Source: Limisphaerales bacterium (GTDB taxonomy: Bacteria > Verrucomicrobiota > Verrucomicrobiia > Limisphaerales > UBA8199). From it: 8,157 bases of DNA. The notes beneath the pieces were generated by a model. It saw nothing but the letters and a program-made list of their open reading frames with translations. It made no database searches and had not been told where the DNA came from. This document shows, piece after piece, positions 4,917 through 8,157 of this stretch; the stretch's first letter is position 1, and each line of letters opens with the position of its first letter. Position numbers and translations under genes: made by a program. Location: positions 1 to 8,157 of the forward strand of contig JANXQE010000635.1 of the NCBI GenBank assembly GCA_025356925.1, written 5' to 3'.

Positions 4917-7010
4917 TCATTCGGCCACCACCGGAGCTCCGGTTTGCTCGATCCTGGCAGTGCATGCTCTGGCCTCAAAGCGCAATCGTTCCCGGTCCAT
5001 GGCATTCAAGCCCTGGGGATCAAATCGATAGCGATAATGCAGCGTCAGCAGCTCGCGCAGCGGGCCCGTGATCGGTAACAGCTTTTCTTCCTGGGCCAGG
5101 CGCTGCAACCAAAGGGACAGCGCTTCGCTCCGTTGCCGGCCCAACCCGCGGGCCGCCAGTTTTTTCTCCAATTCATAGAATTCCGAATCCAGGCCGGGCC
5201 AGTCGGAAAAAGGCGCGGAGCGGGAGCCTTGGGTGGTCGAGCGCCGGCGTTTTTGAGCGAGGATCTGGTACAGCAGGAGCGTCAGCACTGGGATGGATGT
5301 CCAAAGAAGATACTGACGCACGTGACTTTGGCCCCACCGGAATTTGGAAACCTCAAACGCGATGCGCGTCCACAGGTCTGAAATTTTCTGGAGCATTGAA
5401 ACCTGGACGGCCTCCGTGGCAACCCAGGAGGCCGGGGTCGGATCGAAGTCGCGCCACGCGCGGCGCTGAGCATCCCAGACCAGGCACCAGGCATGAGCGT
5501 CGCGTAGCCGGACGACGTAATTTTGGCCCGAGCCTTCGTGGACCGCGTAACCTACGGCGTAACGGGCGGGGATATTAATCGACCGCAGCAGCAGCGCAGC
5601 GGCAGTCGCGAAGTACTCACAATGACCGCTCCGGCTGTGCAGCAGAAATCGGGTCAAGGGGGTTTCATTTCGTCTGGAGGATCGAGGCTGCGCTTGCCAG
5701 GTGGTGTATGTAAACTGCGTGGAGAAGAACCTGGCCAGGGTCTGGAGTGCCTGGTCAAGGCTCTGGCCCTGGAGATTCAAGTCCGCGACGATCTGCCTTA
5801 GTGCGGGCTCGTCGCGCTCAGGGAGCGTCAGGTCCTCGCCCTTTTGGCCCGGCGGGATATCCAGCGTCGTTCCTGGCCCGTATAGCGCATCGAAAACCAC
5901 CAGGCCCGGCCCTTCTTCGAGCACCGCGCCCAGTGGGCTTTTCCACACGTTGTAGGCCATCAGGTGTTCCAGCCGCGCCACACCTTTGGGCAAGGGCAGC
6001 AGGGCTTTGCCCCCAGGCAAATAACAGGCGATTTTCACTGCGTCTGGCGTGGCTTTGTCCAGCAATCGGAACGTGGATTCGTTGGTCTCAGCGACGCGGC
6101 TGAAATCGTTTTCCGTCAATTCCGCATCCCAGATCCGTCCTTTGAAAGCCCGGTAGCTTGCTTCGCGCAGGCGCCTTGGGGGGACGCCATGGCTGACTTC
6201 GAGGCGAATGACGATTTTGGGACTGGTCTTGATCCGGCCGGGATTTCCAATTTCGGTCTGGCGTTGCGTGGGATCGAAGCGGCGCCGGGAGAACGCGGCA
6301 AGCCATTCTGGATTCAGGTTGCCCAAGTACCCTTGAACCTGGCTAATGCCGCGTTGACCAAAGTAGCCGAGCACAATGATCAAAGCCAAAACCCCGGCCC
6401 AGAGGACCAGGCCGAACCGCGGCGAGCGCTCGGGCCAGAGCGCCCAGGCCATCAGCAGGCAGAAACCCCAGAAAAACGTGGTGTCATCGGCCGAATGCAT
6501 GCTTGAGGAGAAAAGGCAAAGAGCGAAGAAGGGGTAAGCGAAACTGAAGGTGCGGCTGATGGGAGTGGGCAGCCCGAGCCTGCGCGCGGTTTTGCGGCGA
6601 TGGCGCAGGATGATCGAAATGACGTGCAGGGGGATGGCCTCGCGCGAACTATAGCCCTGTGCGGCTGCGAGCCAAAAGAAAATCATCGGCAGCCACCGCA
6701 CCACCGACGAGGTGGTGCGCGCCGTGGCCAGCCCCGCGCTGCGCTGGGTCAAGAGATTGGGGCTGTGGAAGAAGCCTATAAAATCCAAGGGCCCCTCATT
6801 GGCCGAGAAGGCATAAACCGCCGCGGCCAGAAAAACTACCGTGCAAAAACCCCAAATCCGCGTGAAATCGTCATCGGAGAACTCCCAGCGGGCGGGGATG
6901 ACGCGAGCGCCCTCCAGCACCAACGCCATGATCATACCCGGGACGAGAAACCCGGTCTGCCAGCCCCAGAAGACCAGCCCTCCGCCAAGCAAAAAGGGTG
7001 GAGCGTTCAT
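4917..7010 (-). CDS. Membrane transglutaminase-like protein (TgpA type; DUF3488, transglutaminase core, DUF4129-like tail)
   Basis: The 697-residue protein has an N-terminal block of about six or seven membrane segments (roughly 8-35, 52-70, 104-119, 155-171, 177-192, 199-217), a large extracytoplasmic part, one more membrane segment (567-585) and a cytoplasmic C-terminal domain. The core is intact: catalytic Cys464 in RSGHCEYFATA, His506 in RDAHAWCLVWD and Asp523 in DFDPTP, in the usual order and spacing. This is the TgpA architecture; the fold may act as a protein cross-linker or as a papain-like protease, and the substrate is unknown. I start at ATG 7010 because it overlaps the DUF58 stop as ATGA; a start at 7046 would only add residues read from inside the DUF58 gene. 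The tail (about 605-690) is helical and charged, as in DUF4129. No accessory lipobox or signal is seen beyond the membrane segments. Confidence 0.92.
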   Translation of the reverse strand: MNAPPFLLGGGLVFWGWQTGFLVPGMIMALVLEGARVIPARWEFSDDDFTRIWGFCTVVFLAAAVYAFSANEGPLDFIGFFHSPNLLTQRSAGLATARTTSSVVRWLPMIFFWLAAAQGYSSREAIPLHVISIILRHRRKTARRLGLPTPISRTFSFAYPFFALCLFSSSMHSADDTTFFWGFCLLMAWALWPERSPRFGLVLWAGVLALIIVLGYFGQRGISQVQGYLGNLNPEWLAAFSRRRFDPTQRQTEIGNPGRIKTSPKIVIRLEVSHGVPPRRLREASYRAFKGRIWDAELTENDFSRVAETNESTFRLLDKATPDAVKIACYLPGGKALLPLPKGVARLEHLMAYNVWKSPLGAVLEEGPGLVVFDALYGPGTTLDIPPGQKGEDLTLPERDEPALRQIVADLNLQGQSLDQALQTLARFFSTQFTYTTWQAQPRSSRRNETPLTRFLLHSRSGHCEYFATAAALLLRSINIPARYAVGYAVHEGSGQNYVVRLRDAHAWCLVWDAQRRAWRDFDPTPASWVATEAVQVSMLQKISDLWTRIAFEVSKFRWGQSHVRQYLLWTSIPVLTLLLYQILAQKRRRSTTQGSRSAPFSDWPGLDSEFYELEKKLAARGLGRQRSEALSLWLQRLAQEEKLLPITGPLRELLTLHYRYRFDPQGLNAMDRERLRFEARACTARIEQTGAPVVAE
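7007..7010 (-). other. ATGA start-stop overlap, translational coupling
   Basis: On the minus strand the DUF58 gene ends with TGA (7009-7007) and the transglutaminase gene begins with ATG (7010-7008), sharing four bases. Such overlaps normally mean that the second gene is translated by ribosomes finishing the first, giving fixed amounts of the two proteins. Confidence 0.85.
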
Positions 7011-8157
7011 TTGAGCTGCGCCAGGCCCTGTTCGATTTTGCCGCATTCCAGCACCACAAAGCGCTCCGTCCGGCCCTCACCCGGCCCCAGCAACGGAGGT
7101 TTTTCCCTCCCTGGCTCGACGACCACGAGCACCAGCATGGGCACACCCAAAGCCCGCACGCTTTGCACCAGCTCACGCCGCTGCTTATCCCAGGCCAGCA
7201 ACACCAGAATGCAGCCGCTCACTTTGCCAACATGGTTCAGGACCAGGTGCTCCAGTTTGTCGAAGGCGCCGCGTGGCGATGGGCGAACGGAGGCCAGGAT
7301 TTCCAATAACTGCTCGCCGTGCGCAACTCCCCGGCCCGCCGTGAAACAATAGGATTGCGAGCCGATGAACAACAGGTCCAACAACGATTCCTGTGTTTGA
7401 ATCGTACAGGCAAACGAGGCGGCGATTGACGCGGCTTCTTCGAATGCTTCGCTCTGCGAGTGCTTCGTGAAAGTGTCGAGGACGAGCGCATGGCGCACGA
7501 AAAACTCATCCTCGAATTCCTTGACCACTGGCTTGCCGGCGCGCGCCCAGCTTCGCCAATGGATATGTCGCAGTGGGTCACCCTGGCGATAATCGCGCAA
7601 GGCGACAAATTCGTCACTCTGTCCGACATTGGACGCCAGCGCCACGCCACCTTGCTGGTATTTCATGGTTCCTGGCAACGCGACGAGCGGCAGCGGATAG
7701 CGTTTGGGCAGGATGAGAACGCTTTGCGGAAGCCGCACCTCGACAAATGCGCGGAACAACCCAAACGGGTCAGGTCGCGCCACCGCAACGCTCTGCAAGC
7801 GGAGGAGGCCGCGCCGCAACGGTACCAACTGGCACTGCACCCGCACCTCTTGGTTAGGCAACGCCGGGGGCAGGGCCACGATCTTCACGTGCGCCAACTT
7901 GAACGGATTTGACCGTTTTCCCTGGCTCAACCGCAACGAGCGGGCGCGTTGTTCGTAGGCCAGTTGGAAAGCCAGCCAATCCTGGAACGAGGGTCGGGCG
8001 TCGGCGATGTTTTCCACAACCGCCAGACCCGCCTGGGTCTTCGTGGTGAGATTCCGGAGCGCCATGGTGTAGCGCAGAGGCACGCCCGCGGTCCCGAACC
8101 GAGGCAGCACGCGCGTGGCGGAAAAGCGTGCCCGAAAGAAAAAGCTGGAGCCAAACG
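7007..8157 (-). CDS. DUF58 domain protein, 5' end outside window
   Basis: The visible 382 residues belong to the DUF58 family, which has a von Willebrand factor A-like domain and usually N-terminal membrane segments. Counted from a GTG at 8110, diagnostic parts are DPFGLF (114-119) and EFVALRDYRQGDPLRHIHWR (167-186), which continues to SWARAGKPVVKEFE; this is the family's core signature. The strand ALVLDTFTKHS (208-218) is the probable vWA MIDAS strand, although it lacks a strict DxSxS. The frame stays open past 8110 to the edge (FFFRARFSATR precedes GTG), and the usual two membrane helices are missing, so the true start lies outside. DUF58 proteins are paired with MoxR AAA+ ATPases and transglutaminases; their molecular role is poorly known, with chaperone-like or cell-envelope roles proposed. 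Here it is coupled to the transglutaminase by a 4-base overlap. Confidence 0.9.
   Translation of the reverse strand, partial: FGSSFFFRARFSATRVLPRFGTAGVPLRYTMALRNLTTKTQAGLAVVENIADARPSFQDWLAFQLAYEQRARSLRLSQGKRSNPFKLAHVKIVALPPALPNQEVRVQCQLVPLRRGLLRLQSVAVARPDPFGLFRAFVEVRLPQSVLILPKRYPLPLVALPGTMKYQQGGVALASNVGQSDEFVALRDYRQGDPLRHIHWRSWARAGKPVVKEFEDEFFVRHALVLDTFTKHSQSEAFEEAASIAASFACTIQTQESLLDLLFIGSQSYCFTAGRGVAHGEQLLEILASVRPSPRGAFDKLEHLVLNHVGKVSGCILVLLAWDKQRRELVQSVRALGVPMLVLVVVEPGREKPPLLGPGEGRTERFVVLECGKIEQGLAQLK

Noticed and set aside
6600..7352. 250-codon open frame on the plus strand across the transglutaminase-DUF58 junction
   Set aside because: It overlaps two well-supported genes in antisense, has a polar low-complexity translation and no start signal.
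1..8157. CRISPR array, defence island, toxin-antitoxin pair or mobile element
   Set aside because: No regularly spaced repeats, transposase, integrase, nuclease or small paired genes were found on either strand.

Overview
The window is ordinary-looking chromosomal DNA of a GC-rich bacterium, probably from the PVC group and most likely Verrucomicrobiota. The best hint is the secreted PQQ-like beta-propeller protein that opens with 'NWPQWRGP' right after its signal peptide, a style very common in Planctomycetes and Verrucomicrobia. The lack of clear Shine-Dalgarno sequences before most starts fits that group but does not prove it. I see no mobile elements, phage genes, CRISPR arrays, tRNA or rRNA.

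Layout: the left edge carries the 3' end of a plus-strand polysaccharide deacetylase gene (3-389). Everything else is on the minus strand. Read in the direction of transcription, from the right edge leftward, the order is: a DUF58 protein (cut by the window edge, stop at 7007), a membrane transglutaminase that overlaps it by 4 bases (7010-4917), a 157-base gap, purC (4759-3860), a secreted beta-propeller protein (3822-2521), a NUDIX hydrolase (2468-1956), tadA (1846-1346) and a class I SAM-dependent methyltransferase (1271-453). The methyltransferase and the deacetylase converge on a 63-base gap. No gene-free stretch exceeds 300 bases.

How the genes fit together: DUF58 plus a TgpA-like transglutaminase is a recurrent pair that normally travels with a MoxR-type AAA+ ATPase, so that ATPase is expected just beyond the right edge. 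purC, the propeller gene and the NUDIX gene are spaced 37 and 52 bases apart and could form one transcript. purC (purine synthesis), the NUDIX enzyme (probably nucleotide clean-up) and tadA (A-to-I editing of tRNA) all touch purine chemistry, but this may be chance. The two gaps most likely to hold promoters, before purC and before the methyltransferase, each carry a -10-like hexamer at the same short distance from ATG, which would give leaderless or nearly leaderless transcripts. I found no convincing new multi-gene system. The points worth a second look are the possible leaderless promoters, the palindrome over one of them, the hairpin over the propeller start, the variant NUDIX box with its long C-terminal tail, and the DUF58-transglutaminase pair.
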